From Lactobacillus huangpiensis (lineage in GTDB: Bacteria; Bacillota; Bacilli; Lactobacillales; Lactobacillaceae), in assembly GCF_019972815.1 (NCBI RefSeq), contig NZ_BPPA01000001.1:310001-374000 (forward strand): a stretch of 64,000 nucleotides of DNA, written 5' to 3'. This document shows, in pieces, positions 7,950-17,384 of the stretch; positions within the stretch are counted from its first letter, which is position 1; each line of letters starts with the position of its first letter. The translations under genes were made by a program, and so were the position numbers. Under the pieces are notes generated by a model. The model was not told the DNA's origin. It saw nothing but the letters and a program-made list of their open reading frames with translations, and did not search any database.

Positions 7950-8882
7950 ATGACCAAAATCAAAAAGTTTCTGATAGCATGTTTCGTACTGTTATTAACA
8001 GTTGGTGCTACAGCATGTTCCAATTCAAGTAAGAAGTCTAGTTCAAGTAGTAATACGCCAAAATCACTCAACGTTCAGTTCGTACCGAGTGTAGCTGCCA
8101 ATAAGTTGGAAGCAAGGGCTAAACCGATGGAAAAACTATTGTCCAAACGCCTTGGCATTCCAGTACATGTTTCAATGTCAACTGACTACAATGGCTTAGT
8201 TGAAGCTATGAAGTCAAAGAAAGTTGATGTCGGTTTTTTGCCTTCAGATGCATACATTATGGCTCACAAGCAAAAAGCAGCTGACCTGCTTTTACAATCA
8301 GTTCGTTATGGCATTAAACAACCAAATGGCGTTCAAACCAAAGAATTAGTCAACTCATATCGTGGTGAAATCCTGGTTAAGAAGGGTTCAAAAATTAAGA
8401 GCTGGAAGGACTTAAAAGGCAAGTCAATTTCTGTTCAAGACATCACTTCCGACTCTGGTTATGTATTCCCAGTTGCTGAATTAAAGCAAAAGGGATTAGA
8501 TGTAACCAAGAGTTGCAAGACTGTATCTGTTAAGGGTGCCGATCAAGGCGTCTTAAACGTTTTAAACGGTGATACTGATGCTGCTTTCGTATTTGAAGAT
8601 GCACGTAATAACGTTAAGAATGATGATCCGAAGATTATGAGCAAGGTAGTACCAATCTACTTCACCAAGCGTATTCCTAACGATACTATTTCAGTTATCC
8701 CAAGTTTGCCAAAATCCTTTAAAAAGAAGCTGGCTAAAGCATTTATTGCTATTGGCAAGTCTAAAGAAGGTAAGAAGATTATTGAAAATGTTTATAACCA
8801 AGAAGGTTATACTTACGCAAAAGACAGCGACTACGACATTATTCGTCAATACAATAAAGTAATTGCTTCTACTAAGAAATAG
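7950..8882 (+). CDS. phnD: phosphonate/phosphate-type ABC transporter, substrate-binding lipoprotein
   Basis: A 310-residue PhnD-family solute-binding protein. The N-terminus has a lipoprotein signal (FVLLLTVGATAC, lipid-bearing Cys near residue 23) and then a Ser/Lys linker. The mature part opens with LNVQFVPS.AANKLEARAKP, and the stretch SKKVDVGFLPSDAYIMAH plus WKDLKGKSISVQ are the usual ligand-cleft segments of this family. Members bind phosphonates, phosphite or phosphate esters; the ligand cannot be told from sequence. AGGAG lies 12 bases upstream. It begins the phnD-phnD2-phnC-phnE-phnE operon and is a close paralogue of the next gene. Confidence 0.9.
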   Translation: MTKIKKFLIACFVLLLTVGATACSNSSKKSSSSSNTPKSLNVQFVPSVAANKLEARAKPMEKLLSKRLGIPVHVSMSTDYNGLVEAMKSKKVDVGFLPSDAYIMAHKQKAADLLLQSVRYGIKQPNGVQTKELVNSYRGEILVKKGSKIKSWKDLKGKSISVQDITSDSGYVFPVAELKQKGLDVTKSCKTVSVKGADQGVLNVLNGDTDAAFVFEDARNNVKNDDPKIMSKVVPIYFTKRIPNDTISVIPSLPKSFKKKLAKAFIAIGKSKEGKKIIENVYNQEGYTYAKDSDYDIIRQYNKVIASTKK

Positions 8883-9041
8883 TTTGCTGATATTTTAAAA
8901 ATCTAAAAAAGCCGCATAATAGGAATTAAATAAACTTTCTTAAACAAAATAAGATTTCTAGTCAATTCTCTTTTCTAAATAAAACATTTCTGCTATTATT
9001 TGATAGAATAAATACAGTATGTCGAAAGGAGAGTGAAGGTA

Positions 9042-9185
9042 ATGCAAAAATATCAACGGCGCCTAGCGTTCATTGAAGTTTTTGCAAAAAAGCCTTTTCG
9101 TTCCTTTCAAAAAGGTATTGTTCGCTTTTTTAGTAAAAGTGTTATTGAAAGACTTAGTTTAATTCACGTTTGTGTTTTTAGCTAA
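9042..9185 (+). CDS. second leader ORF, 47 codons, before phnD2
   Basis: ATG 9042 follows AAAGGAGAGTGAAGGTA, a start context like that of the first leader ORF. The peptide is basic and rich in Phe, Arg and Lys and matches no family I know. The last codons run through both arms of the terminator at 9148-9197, the stop lying in the 3' arm. An alternative hairpin (CCTTTT with AAAAAGG, about 9090-9115) lies inside the ORF. It is a likely attenuation leader. Confidence 0.4.
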   Translation: MQKYQRRLAFIEVFAKKPFRSFQKGIVRFFSKSVIERLSLIHVCVFS

Positions 9186-9197
9186 AGTCTTTTTTTA
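9148..9197 (+). terminator. intrinsic terminator in the phnD2 leader (attenuator)
   Basis: AAAGACTTAGTTTAA pairs imperfectly with TTAGCTAAAGTCTTT (outer eight pairs perfect), followed by a T run, 17 bases before phnD2. It would separate phnD from the rest of the operon unless read through. Confidence 0.6.
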
Positions 9198-9213
9198 TGT
9201 CTGGGAGGGCATG

Positions 9214-10140
9214 ATGAGAAAATTTAGAAAAATATTAGCTTGTGCTGCTGTTTTTTTAGTAGCCTTAATGGCAACTGCCTGCTCAAATAAGGAAAAGAGC
9301 AAAGATAGTGGCACGCCCAAATCTTTGAACGTCCAATTCGTTCCTAGTCAGGCAGCCACTAAGTTGGAGTCTCGCGCAAAACCACTGGAAAAGATGCTGT
9401 CAGACCGTTTAGGTATTCCAGTTCACGTTTCAATGTCTACTGATTACAACACAGTGGTCGAAGCCATGAAGTCTAAGAAAGTTGATGTAGGTTTCTTGCC
9501 ACCAAATGGGTATATTTTAGCTCACAAGCAAGGTGCGGCAGATGTATTGCTTCAAGCACAAAGATATGGAGTTAAACAACCAAACGGACGTCCAACCAAG
9601 GAACTGGTTAACTTCTATCGTGCTGAGATTGTAGCTAAGAAAAATTCTAAAATTAAGAGTTGGAAAGATTTAAAAGGCAAGTCAATTTCTATTCAAAGCC
9701 CAACCTCTTCAGCCGGCTACGTTTTCCCGATTGCTGAGTTGAAGGAAAAAGGCCTTGATGTACGCAAGAGTTGCAAGTTAGTCACTGTGACTGGTCAGGA
9801 CCAAGCTGTTTTGAATGTCCTCAATGGTGACACAGATGCCGCATTTGTATTTGAAGATGCGCGGACAATTGTGAAAGACGATAATCCTAAAATCATGAGT
9901 CAAGTAGTACCAATTTACTTTACTAAGCCTATTCCAAACGATACTATTTCCGTTGTTCCCAGCATGTCTGATTCATTCAGAAAGAAGCTGGCCAAGGCAT
10001 TTATCGATATTGGCAAGTCTAAGAAGGGTAAAAAAGTCATCGAGAGTATTTACACCCATGAAGGATACGTTCACACTAAAGACAGTGACTTTAACGTTGT
10101 GCGTAAATATGAAAAAGTTATTGAATCGACCAAAAAATAG
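9214..10140 (+). CDS. phnD: phosphonate/phosphate-type ABC transporter, second substrate-binding lipoprotein
   Basis: A 308-residue paralogue of the preceding phnD, alike over its whole length (same SLNVQFVPS, HVSMSTDYN, AAFVFEDAR and FTK.IPNDTISV segments). The lipoprotein signal is LVALMATAC. I start it at ATG 9214, five bases after GGGAGG; ATG 9211 is also possible, and longer versions run back into the terminator. Cleft differences include FLPSDAYIM against FLPPNGYIL, and SYRGEI against FYRAEI, which suggest different ligands or affinities feeding one permease. The stop is 21 bases before phnC. Confidence 0.9.
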   Translation: MRKFRKILACAAVFLVALMATACSNKEKSKDSGTPKSLNVQFVPSQAATKLESRAKPLEKMLSDRLGIPVHVSMSTDYNTVVEAMKSKKVDVGFLPPNGYILAHKQGAADVLLQAQRYGVKQPNGRPTKELVNFYRAEIVAKKNSKIKSWKDLKGKSISIQSPTSSAGYVFPIAELKEKGLDVRKSCKLVTVTGQDQAVLNVLNGDTDAAFVFEDARTIVKDDNPKIMSQVVPIYFTKPIPNDTISVVPSMSDSFRKKLAKAFIDIGKSKKGKKVIESIYTHEGYVHTKDSDFNVVRKYEKVIESTKK

Positions 10141-10161
10141 GGAATACAAAGGAAGTATATA

Positions 10162-10935
10162 ATGGCAGATTCTGCAGTTAAGCCAATAATCGAATTAAAA
10201 AACGTTAAAAAAGTTTATGGCAAAGATGTTGTTGGTTTAAAAGACGTCAATTTAACTATCAATAAAGGTGAATTTGTCGTTATTGTTGGTCTATCTGGCG
10301 CCGGCAAATCAACGTTTTTGCGGTCGATTAACCGTTTAATTGATATTACCGAGGGTGATATTTTAATTAATGGTGAATCTATTACTAAGGCCAAAGGTAA
10401 AAAGTTAAGAACTTTGCGGCGTCATATTGGGATGATTTTCCAAAGCTTTAACTTGGTAAAGCGCTCAAGTGTGATGCGTAACGTTTTAACTGGCAGAGTG
10501 GGATATTATCCAACTTGGAAATCCACTCTAAACCTTTTTACTAAAGAAGATAAACAACGAGCCTATGATGCTTTGCAACAAGTTGATCTTGCAGACAAAG
10601 TTTACTCTCGGGCTGATGAATTGTCCGGTGGACAGCAGCAACGGGTAGCTATTGCGCGTGTCTTGACTCAAAACCCGGATATTATTCTGGCAGATGAGCC
10701 AACAGCTTCACTTGATCCGCAGACTTCACGCCGTGTGATGAAAGACTTGCAGATGCTTAATGAAAAGCATGGCATGACTGTTGTCATTAACCTGCACAGC
10801 GTGCAACTGGCACAGGAATTCGGCAAGCGGGTCATTGGAGTTCGTGCTGGTGAAATTATCTATGACGGCAAGATGTCTGATACTCCAGCAGCAACGTTTG
10901 ATCAGATCTATTCCGGTGGTGATGAAGATGAGTAG
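10162..10935 (+). CDS. phnC: phosphonate/phosphate-type ABC transporter, ATPase
   Basis: A 257-residue cytosolic ATPase of the PhnC family that powers import. Walker [10 protein letters not shown] is near residue 40, the Q-loop is in [16 protein letters not shown], the signature is LSGGQQQR, Walker B is [12 protein letters not shown] and the H-loop is in NLHSV. AGGAAG lies upstream of the ATG. Its stop overlaps the start of phnE1 by eight bases, so the two are translationally coupled. The two binding-protein genes upstream and two permease genes downstream form one operon. Confidence 0.95.
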   Translation: MADSAVKPIIELKNVKKVYGKDVVGLKDVNLTINKGEFVVIVGLSGAGKSTFLRSINRLIDITEGDILINGESITKAKGKKLRTLRRHIGMIFQSFNLVKRSSVMRNVLTGRVGYYPTWKSTLNLFTKEDKQRAYDALQQVDLADKVYSRADELSGGQQQRVAIARVLTQNPDIILADEPTASLDPQTSRRVMKDLQMLNEKHGMTVVINLHSVQLAQEFGKRVIGVRAGEIIYDGKMSDTPAATFDQIYSGGDEDE

Positions 10936-11731
10936 CTCAGAACAAGAAAAGCTGAAGGCTTTGCCTAAGAAAAAGTTTAAAATCTTAAATTTGCTTTGGG
11001 TACTGCTTTTTATTGCTGGATTATTCATTTCTACTAATGAAACCAAAACTGACTTAGGCGCCTTGTTTGCCAACTTTGGTCAATTTGCCGACATTTTCCT
11101 GCAAATGCTGCATCCTGACTGGTCTTATCTGGGTACAGTAGTGCCACTTTTGCTGGAAACTATTAAGATGGCGATCTTGGGTACAGCAATCGGTTCTGTA
11201 ATTGCTTTTATTTACTCTTTGCTTATTGCCCGCAATATTGTGAAAAATAAAGCACTCACTGGGATATTGCGGATCATTATGAATATCATCAGAACAGTTC
11301 CCGACCTGCTTTTAGGTGCTATTTTCGTAGCTATTGTTGGTATAGGGCCAGTAGCCGGTGTTTTAGCCTTGGCTATCTGTACGTTCGGGATTGTGGTCAA
11401 ACTGTTTTACGAAGCAATTGAAACTATTGATCCGGGTCCAATTGAAGCCTTAACGGCTGTTGGTGCTAATAAGCTGCAAATCATTGTCTTTGCGGTTTTG
11501 CCTCAGGTTATTACCTATTTTATTTCCTATTGCTTGTATGCATTTGAAATTAACGTGCGTGCCTCAACTGTTTTAGGTTATATCGGTGCCGGTGGTATTG
11601 GTTTGTATCTGCAACAGACACTGCAGATTTTTGATTATCCTAAGACAGGTACAATTATTATCGTGATCATTATAGTAGTGGTACTGATTGATTATGTTTC
11701 ATCTAAATCACGGGAGGCGTTGATGCAATAA
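10928..11731 (+). CDS. phnE: phosphonate/phosphate-type ABC transporter, permease 1
   Basis: A 267-residue inner permease subunit with about six membrane segments. The conserved EAA-type cytoplasmic loop that docks on the ATPase is [22 protein letters not shown]. Start placed at ATG 10928, eight bases after GGTGG, overlapping the end of phnC; ATG 10922 is the alternative. The stop overlaps the start of the second permease (TAATG). Two different PhnE subunits, giving a heterodimeric channel, are usual for this Firmicutes operon. Confidence 0.93.
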   Translation: MSSSEQEKLKALPKKKFKILNLLWVLLFIAGLFISTNETKTDLGALFANFGQFADIFLQMLHPDWSYLGTVVPLLLETIKMAILGTAIGSVIAFIYSLLIARNIVKNKALTGILRIIMNIIRTVPDLLLGAIFVAIVGIGPVAGVLALAICTFGIVVKLFYEAIETIDPGPIEALTAVGANKLQIIVFAVLPQVITYFISYCLYAFEINVRASTVLGYIGAGGIGLYLQQTLQIFDYPKTGTIIIVIIIVVVLIDYVSSKSREALMQ

Positions 11732-12543
11732 TGGATACAAGTATGAAAAAATTGCCTCCTAGGCCCATAGATGTCAAAAAACGTGTTTTGCACTGGCTCA
11801 TAGCAATTGTTACAGCAGTCTTAATTATTTGGTCATGCACAGGAATCGATTTTGGCGGAATCAAAGAAACAGCCGGACAAATTGCCGGTGCGATCTTTTC
11901 TGGCATTTTTCATCCTGATTGGTCTTATGTCTATAACGGCTCAGGTGAAGACCTGCTGTCGCAATTATGGGAAACTGTCTGCATTGCCTTTTTAGGAACA
12001 TTCATTTCTGCCATTATTTCACTGCCCTTTGCTTTTTGGGCCGCAAATACTAAGCACAAGCACTGGTATGTCTCACGGTCAGGCAAGATTGTGCTGGCAG
12101 TAATCAGATCATTTCCAGAAATTGTTTTAGCCTTAATGTTTATTAAAGCTGTCGGACCAGGTTCTGCTGCCGGTGTTTTGGCACTAGGCTTTCACTCAGT
12201 GGGGATGCTCGCCAAGCTCTTTTCTGAAGCAATTGAAAACCTGGATGATGGTCCTAACGAAGCAGTTACAGCTGTCGGTGGTTCAAAGACAAATATTATT
12301 ATGTTTTCTACTTTGCCTAACTTAATGCCGGCTTTGATTTCAAACACGTTATATCGGTTTGATGTTTCGATTCGTTCTGCTTCTATCTTAGGTTTAGTTG
12401 GAGCCGGTGGTATTGGCTACCCGTTAATCATTGCGTTGCAATACCGTCAATGGAACCGAGTTGGTATCATTTTACTGGGTATCATCATTATGGTTGTGAT
12501 CATTGACTGGATTTCAGGCTGGATCCGTAAAAAATTAGTCTAA
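11731..12543 (+). CDS. phnE: phosphonate/phosphate-type ABC transporter, permease 2
   Basis: A 270-residue paralogue of permease 1 and last gene of the phn operon. It has about six membrane segments and the docking loop EAVTAVGGSKTNIIMFSTLPNL. ATG 11731 overlaps the preceding stop by one base, so it should be translated by reinitiation; ATG 11743 is a possible alternative. It ends at a strong terminator shared with the convergent tag gene. Confidence 0.92.
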   Translation: MDTSMKKLPPRPIDVKKRVLHWLIAIVTAVLIIWSCTGIDFGGIKETAGQIAGAIFSGIFHPDWSYVYNGSGEDLLSQLWETVCIAFLGTFISAIISLPFAFWAANTKHKHWYVSRSGKIVLAVIRSFPEIVLALMFIKAVGPGSAAGVLALGFHSVGMLAKLFSEAIENLDDGPNEAVTAVGGSKTNIIMFSTLPNLMPALISNTLYRFDVSIRSASILGLVGAGGIGYPLIIALQYRQWNRVGIILLGIIIMVVIIDWISGWIRKKLV

Positions 12544-12564
12544 AAACGAAAATATCTGAATATG

Positions 12565-12604
12565 GTGAATCAAGTAGTAAGTATCAGCTTGATTCACTTT
12601 TTTT
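12565..12604 (+). terminator. terminator of the phn operon
   Basis: GTGAATCAAG pairs perfectly with CTTGATTCAC and is followed by seven T. It overlaps the last codon of the convergent tag gene. Confidence 0.85.
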
Positions 12605-13169
12605 ATCCGTGATATTTGAAGGGACAATTTTCTAAATGATCGTTGACTAAACCAACGCCTTGAAGGAATGAATATAGAATTACAGGACCAACAAAAGTAA
12701 AACCGTCTTGTTTCATCTGTCTTGCTAGTTTTTGGGCAATCTTGTTTGTCGTTGGTACTTCATCACTTGTCTGAGGATGATGAATAATAGGAGTGGGAAT
12801 AAATTTTTGTAAATAATGTGCAAAATTGCCGTATTTGGCATCAATAATTAATAGTGCGCGTGCGTTGGTAATTGCAGCGGCAATTTTTCTTTGATTGCGA
12901 ATGATTCCTTTGTCTTGCAATAAGTGCGCCTGATCCTGTTCAGTCATTTGTGCAACTTCTGCTGGAACAAAATTGCAAAAAGCCTGGCGAAAATTTTGCC
13001 GTTTATGCAAAACTGTAGACCAACTGAGACCAGACTGAAACAGTTCCAGCACCAGCATTTCAAATAAGTAACGTTCATCTAAGTTTAATTTGCCCCATTC
13101 GTGGTCGTGGTAATCTCTAATTAAGGAATCATCATGGTCACTCCAAGGACAGCGAGTAATATTATTCAT
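12603..13169 (-). CDS. tag: DNA-3-methyladenine glycosylase I
   Basis: A 188-residue base-excision repair enzyme that removes 3-methyladenine. RCPWSD near the start and H..NCPFKYHG at the end supply the Cys/His ligands of the family's zinc site; YHDHEWG, FEMLVLELFQSGLSWSTVL and the C-terminal FVGPVILYSFLQGVGLVNDH are hallmarks of the Tag family. The length is as expected. ATG 13169 follows AAGGAG by seven bases; an ATG 48 bases upstream is less likely. It converges with the phn operon. Confidence 0.95.
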   Translation of the reverse strand: MNNITRCPWSDHDDSLIRDYHDHEWGKLNLDERYLFEMLVLELFQSGLSWSTVLHKRQNFRQAFCNFVPAEVAQMTEQDQAHLLQDKGIIRNQRKIAAAITNARALLIIDAKYGNFAHYLQKFIPTPIIHHPQTSDEVPTTNKIAQKLARQMKQDGFTFVGPVILYSFLQGVGLVNDHLENCPFKYHG

Positions 13170-13338
13170 TTTTATTCTCCTTAAATATATATTAATGTTC
13201 ATAAATAAATACGCCAAAATATTTTTATTCTTTTAAAAACAATTTGGTCGGTTGTTGTACTGAAATTCTTTAAATATTTTCTTTTTCCTTAAATATCAGA
13301 AACTTTTCCTTCAAAAAGTGCAATAGCTGTTTTTTTGG

Positions 13339-13344
13339 TATAAT
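13339..13344 (+). promoter_or_regulatory. -10 box of the 13370 gene
   Basis: TATAAT lies about 30 bases before ATG 13370. A convincing -35 box is not visible. Confidence 0.5.
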
Positions 13345-13369
13345 ATATAATGAACTTTAGGAGGATACC

Positions 13370-13855
13370 ATGGAGAAGTTAGAAATAATAACTTTGGCCG
13401 ATGACTTGGCCGCAAATCAAGAAAGTATTTTAAATAAAGAAAAAGATTTTGATGCCGAGGCAGTTTATCGTGTAATTGATAATTTGCACGTTTTGCATAA
13501 GCCAATAAAAGAATACTTCGGCATGAGTCAAGAGCAGTATTATGACACTGAAAGTGATCATAAACTGACTTTAATTAAGTTATCGGAGCAATTAACCGAT
13601 TTGCAGGATCGGATTTTGACTAACCATGTTGATGGTTTTGTTGATAAAAACGAAATTAATCTAACTTATAATCATGAGAATCCGTATGAAGACGGGTTTT
13701 ACAACAACCTGGTAGATTCTCATGTCGTTAGTTACAGTTTAAAAGTAATTGGAGCCGTTGAAGAAGTAGCGCCAAAAACATTACAAGGAGTTTTGTCTAA
13801 AGATGCACTTCTGTCAATTGGTTTAGCGGCACACGCTTTAGAAAAAAGTTTATAA
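13370..13855 (+). CDS. conserved-looking cytosolic protein, unknown function
   Basis: A 161-residue acidic soluble protein with no signal peptide or membrane segment; predicted mostly helical, with a KLTLIKLSEQLTDLQDRI stretch that could be coiled coil. AGGAGG lies six bases before ATG 13370. A perfect terminator follows at 13860. I do not recognise the family. Confidence 0.8.
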   Translation: MEKLEIITLADDLAANQESILNKEKDFDAEAVYRVIDNLHVLHKPIKEYFGMSQEQYYDTESDHKLTLIKLSEQLTDLQDRILTNHVDGFVDKNEINLTYNHENPYEDGFYNNLVDSHVVSYSLKVIGAVEEVAPKTLQGVLSKDALLSIGLAAHALEKSL

Positions 13856-13859
13856 TTTT

Positions 13860-13888
13860 AGAGCTGAATGTGTGTTCAGCTCTTTTTT
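13860..13888 (+). terminator. terminator
   Basis: AGAGCTGAA pairs perfectly with TTCAGCTCT and is followed by T6. It separates the 13370 gene from the metallophosphoesterase gene only 20 bases on. Confidence 0.85.
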
Positions 13889-13908
13889 CTTTCTGCTAGA
13901 GGCAAAAT

Positions 13909-15306
13909 ATGGGTATTTTAAAGTATACTAAAGGATTAGCTGATAAGATAAACGGGGCTAGATTACGTTCTTTATTTAAGAAAAAAGATGCACAGCTTGA
14001 TCCTATGCAAAATTATTTAACGGTAGGAGAGTATCATGTTGATGGTGAACAGGGTACACCTAATGATCAGCCGTATACTCTGACAGTTTACCAAGATGAA
14101 GAAAAAATTTTGCATCAAGCTCTCAGTTTGGAAAGTACAGATAAATTAGAGCCTGAATATGTCCGCCGATTTAGTCCTGAACTGCAGCGCTACCGCGCTT
14201 TTGTCAGCCGCAAAACTGGCAGACGCTATGTTGTAGAAGAATACCTGGATCGCTTTGTTGAAAGAGTCAAAGGCCACATTCGCACAGGGAAAAACTCTGT
14301 TAATGTCAGCGTTATTACTGATACCCATTATAAAGACCGTAATAGTATGGACTTTTATGGCTGGAACGGCTTAACTCACGTTAACGAATTTTCTTACCTT
14401 GATGACTCAGGACTTTTAAGTTTAAAAGTTCATTTGGGTGACTGGATTGATGGCTCTGATACCGGCTTTTTGGGTGAAAGTGAATTAACTAAATTGCGTG
14501 ATTCATTTGTTTCAGACAAAGTGCCTTATATACTTATTAAGGGAAATCATGATGAAAATGATAAATTTGATGAACATCATGATTTAAGAGCCTCTTTTCC
14601 TGAGAATGAGTTTGAAGGGATTATGTGGCCCGCCTTGTATAAGCAAAAAGGTGTCCATTATATTTCCCGGCAACATGGAGTTTGTTACTATGATGTGGAT
14701 GATTTACGCTTTATTTCCGTTAATACTTCTGATTTGCCTTACTATTTGGATGCACAAGGCAGAAAAAAATATGATGTGAAACTTACTTTGGCTGTGAGAG
14801 AAGATCAAATTGAAGAAATTATTGAAATACTGGAGCAGTCATCAAATAAGCAAATTATCTTTATGAGCCATGCTAATCCGATTAATCGTAAGGGTTCAAA
14901 TGCTTTGAAGTATAATGGTCGTTCTCTGCACGAGTTACTGGTTGCCTTCAATCAGGGTGAAAAAGGACAAATGCATTCCAGCCACGGAATTCCACCAGAG
15001 TTTCGTTTAGCTAATGACTTTGATTTTACTAATGTGAAAAATGCGCGCATTATTGCCTACTTTTGTGGTCACAGACATAACGAAGACCAATACCGCATTA
15101 ACGGAATTCAGTATATCTTGTTTAACTGTTCGGCACTGATGGGATCTAACCATGCTTTAACTACTAAATATAACAAGAATTGGAAAAGACAAATTGATCA
15201 TCAAACCGAATTTGCGGGTTATATTGTAAATATTGACATACAGAGGCATTATATTCAGGCTTTTGGTTATGGTGCTGCCAGCAAACGCAGAATTTTTTAT
15301 ATTTAG
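13909..15306 (+). CDS. metallophosphoesterase
   Basis: A 465-residue protein with all calcineurin-type metal-site blocks in order: DTHY (D-x-H), LGDWIDG (GD), KGNHDEND (GNHD), MSHANP and CGHRHNE (GHxH). It is a two-metal phosphodiesterase or phosphatase. The N-terminal 130 residues are an extra domain without clear family; there is no signal peptide, so it should be cytosolic. The substrate is unknown. Only a weak GAGG precedes the ATG, and there is a terminator immediately upstream, so expression may depend on read-through or a promoter hidden near the terminator. Confidence 0.88.
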   Translation: MGILKYTKGLADKINGARLRSLFKKKDAQLDPMQNYLTVGEYHVDGEQGTPNDQPYTLTVYQDEEKILHQALSLESTDKLEPEYVRRFSPELQRYRAFVSRKTGRRYVVEEYLDRFVERVKGHIRTGKNSVNVSVITDTHYKDRNSMDFYGWNGLTHVNEFSYLDDSGLLSLKVHLGDWIDGSDTGFLGESELTKLRDSFVSDKVPYILIKGNHDENDKFDEHHDLRASFPENEFEGIMWPALYKQKGVHYISRQHGVCYYDVDDLRFISVNTSDLPYYLDAQGRKKYDVKLTLAVREDQIEEIIEILEQSSNKQIIFMSHANPINRKGSNALKYNGRSLHELLVAFNQGEKGQMHSSHGIPPEFRLANDFDFTNVKNARIIAYFCGHRHNEDQYRINGIQYILFNCSALMGSNHALTTKYNKNWKRQIDHQTEFAGYIVNIDIQRHYIQAFGYGAASKRRIFYI

Positions 15307-15317
15307 TAAAATCGCGA

Positions 15318-15345
15318 CGGGCAATTTGGAAATTGCCCGGCTTTT
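15318..15345 (+). terminator. terminator of the metallophosphoesterase gene
   Basis: CGGGCAATTT pairs perfectly with AAATTGCCCG around two bases and is followed by GCTTTTA. Confidence 0.7.
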
Positions 15346-15415
15346 AGCATATAATAGAAAAGTTAAATTAAAGACAAAAATATACAAAGTAACATAAATT
15401 AAGGGAAGATAAGCA

Positions 15416-17365
15416 ATGTGCGGAATTGTTGCATTTTATAATCCAGAAATAAATGATAAACAAGCCGCTATCGGTAAAATGATGGCGGCAATTATGCATC
15501 GTGGTCCTGATTCAGATGGTTTTTATACCAACGATAAAGTTGCTTTAGGGTTTAGAAGATTATCAATCATTGATTTGCGTGGTGGCAGTCAACCAATTTA
15601 CAACGAAGATAAAACAATGGCCATTATCTTCAATGGTGAAATCTACAACTTCCAGCCATTGAGAGATGAATTAATTGCTGCGGGTCATACTTTTACCACT
15701 AAGTCTGATACAGAAGTTCTTCTGCATGGCTTTGAAGAGTGGGGCATGGATGGCTTGCTCAAGCGTGTTCGCGGCATGTTTGCTTTTGCGATTTGGGATG
15801 ACAATACTCAGACGCTATATGGTGCGCGCGATTTCTTTGGTATTAAGCCACTTTATTACAGTGAAGAGAATGGTCATTTAATGATAGGCTCAGAAATCAA
15901 AAGCTTTTTGGCAATGCCTGGTTTTAAAAGACGTTTAAACATTGAAGCTGTTAAACCATACTTGATGAACCAGTATAATGATTTGCATGAAACTTTTTTC
16001 AAGGGAATTTATAGATTTCCTGCCGGTCACTGGTTCGAATATAAAGATGGTGAAATGAAAACCCATCAGTACTGGGATGCAGAATATAAGGCCAATACTT
16101 TAAGTTTTGAAGAAACCGTCAATAAAATTGACGAAGATTTACATGAGTCAGTTAAATTGCACCATATTGCCGATGTTCCGGTTGGTGCCTTCTTATCAGA
16201 AGGAGTGGATTCAAGTTACATCACTAGTATATTAAATCCGGATGATGTATTCTCAATTTCTTTTGATGATGCAACTTATGATGAAGCTTCAAAGGCCAGG
16301 GCTTTAGCTGATATGAAGGGCTGGCATTTCTTTTCTGATAAGGTTAAGGCAGATGAAGCCATGTATGACTTTCCGGAAATGCAGTACCATATGGATGAGC
16401 CGGATGCTAACCCGTCAATAATTCCATTATGGTATTTATGCAAGATGGCACGTAAACATGTGACAGTTGCTTTGTCTGGCGAAGGTGCGGACGAATTATT
16501 TGCAGGTTACGTTAACTACGGAATGCACACGCACAACAGCATTATTAAAGTTTTTACTTCCCAATGCAAAAAGTTGCCGAAGAAGACCAGGGTTAAACTG
16601 GCACACAGAATTAAAAAAATGCCGAACTTCCCTGGTAAGGTTCATTTGTACACCAATTTGGCTGAACCGAGTGAATTTTACGTTGGTCAATCAGTTATCT
16701 ATGACATGGATTATCCGACTATCTTTACATCTGAAGATGCTAACAGTGTTTTAAAGCCATCTTATCGGAATAAATTAACTGTTAACGGGATTTACCAAAG
16801 TGACTTTAAAAAGGTAAAAGACCTCGATAATGTCCGTCAGATGCAGTACATTGATCTGCACCACTTTATGCTAAATGATATAGAACAAAAGGCGGATAAA
16901 ATTTCTATGGCTCATTCTTTGGAGTTAAGGGTGCCATACCTTGATAAAAAGGTTGCGGAAAGAGCCAATTCAATTCCGACTGATTACTTAGTGAACATGC
17001 ATGACACTAAGTATGCTTTGCGCAAGGCTTCAGAAAAGGTTTTACCGGATGAATGGGCTAAACGACCAAAATTAGGCTTCCCAACCCCAATCAAAGAATG
17101 GTTGCAAGAACCCCGTTTTTATAAACAAGTGCGCGAATTATTCAGTGAAGACTTTGTACAAGACGTTTTCGAGCAGGATAAAATTTTGGCTCTACTTGAT
17201 GAAAACTACAAGGGTGACGGTTCCCATCGTCGACAAATTTGGACTATTTATACATTTTTGGTATGGTATAAATTATTCTTTGTTGATTATGAAGGGACAG
17301 TTGCCAAATACCAGCATGTTCAACCAGAAGTTGCCAGCTTGATTAAGCAGGGCAAGCTGGTTTAA
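15416..17365 (+). CDS. asnB: asparagine synthase-like glutamine amidotransferase, probable D-Asp amidating enzyme
   Basis: A 649-residue class II amidotransferase. Cys2 of MCGIVAFYNP is the glutaminase nucleophile once Met is removed; RRLSIIDL, FNGEIYNF and KSDTEVLLHGFEEWG complete that domain. The ATP-pyrophosphate motif is LSEGVDSS at residues 260-267, with Glu in place of the common Gly. It lies directly upstream (19 bases) of a D-aspartate ligase gene. In Lactococcus and other D-Asx cross-bridge bacteria the AsnH-type enzyme amidates the cross-bridge D-Asp to D-Asn, so I infer that role here rather than free asparagine synthesis, though free synthesis is not excluded. A TATAAT box is at 15350. 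Confidence 0.85.
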   Translation: MCGIVAFYNPEINDKQAAIGKMMAAIMHRGPDSDGFYTNDKVALGFRRLSIIDLRGGSQPIYNEDKTMAIIFNGEIYNFQPLRDELIAAGHTFTTKSDTEVLLHGFEEWGMDGLLKRVRGMFAFAIWDDNTQTLYGARDFFGIKPLYYSEENGHLMIGSEIKSFLAMPGFKRRLNIEAVKPYLMNQYNDLHETFFKGIYRFPAGHWFEYKDGEMKTHQYWDAEYKANTLSFEETVNKIDEDLHESVKLHHIADVPVGAFLSEGVDSSYITSILNPDDVFSISFDDATYDEASKARALADMKGWHFFSDKVKADEAMYDFPEMQYHMDEPDANPSIIPLWYLCKMARKHVTVALSGEGADELFAGYVNYGMHTHNSIIKVFTSQCKKLPKKTRVKLAHRIKKMPNFPGKVHLYTNLAEPSEFYVGQSVIYDMDYPTIFTSEDANSVLKPSYRNKLTVNGIYQSDFKKVKDLDNVRQMQYIDLHHFMLNDIEQKADKISMAHSLELRVPYLDKKVAERANSIPTDYLVNMHDTKYALRKASEKVLPDEWAKRPKLGFPTPIKEWLQEPRFYKQVRELFSEDFVQDVFEQDKILALLDENYKGDGSHRRQIWTIYTFLVWYKLFFVDYEGTVAKYQHVQPEVASLIKQGKLV

Positions 17366-17384
17366 TGAGGAGAACAATTTATTA

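Noticed and set aside
10726-11073. Minus-strand frame across the phnC-phnE junction.
   Set aside because: It is opposite two well-supported overlapping genes and lacks a ribosome binding site.
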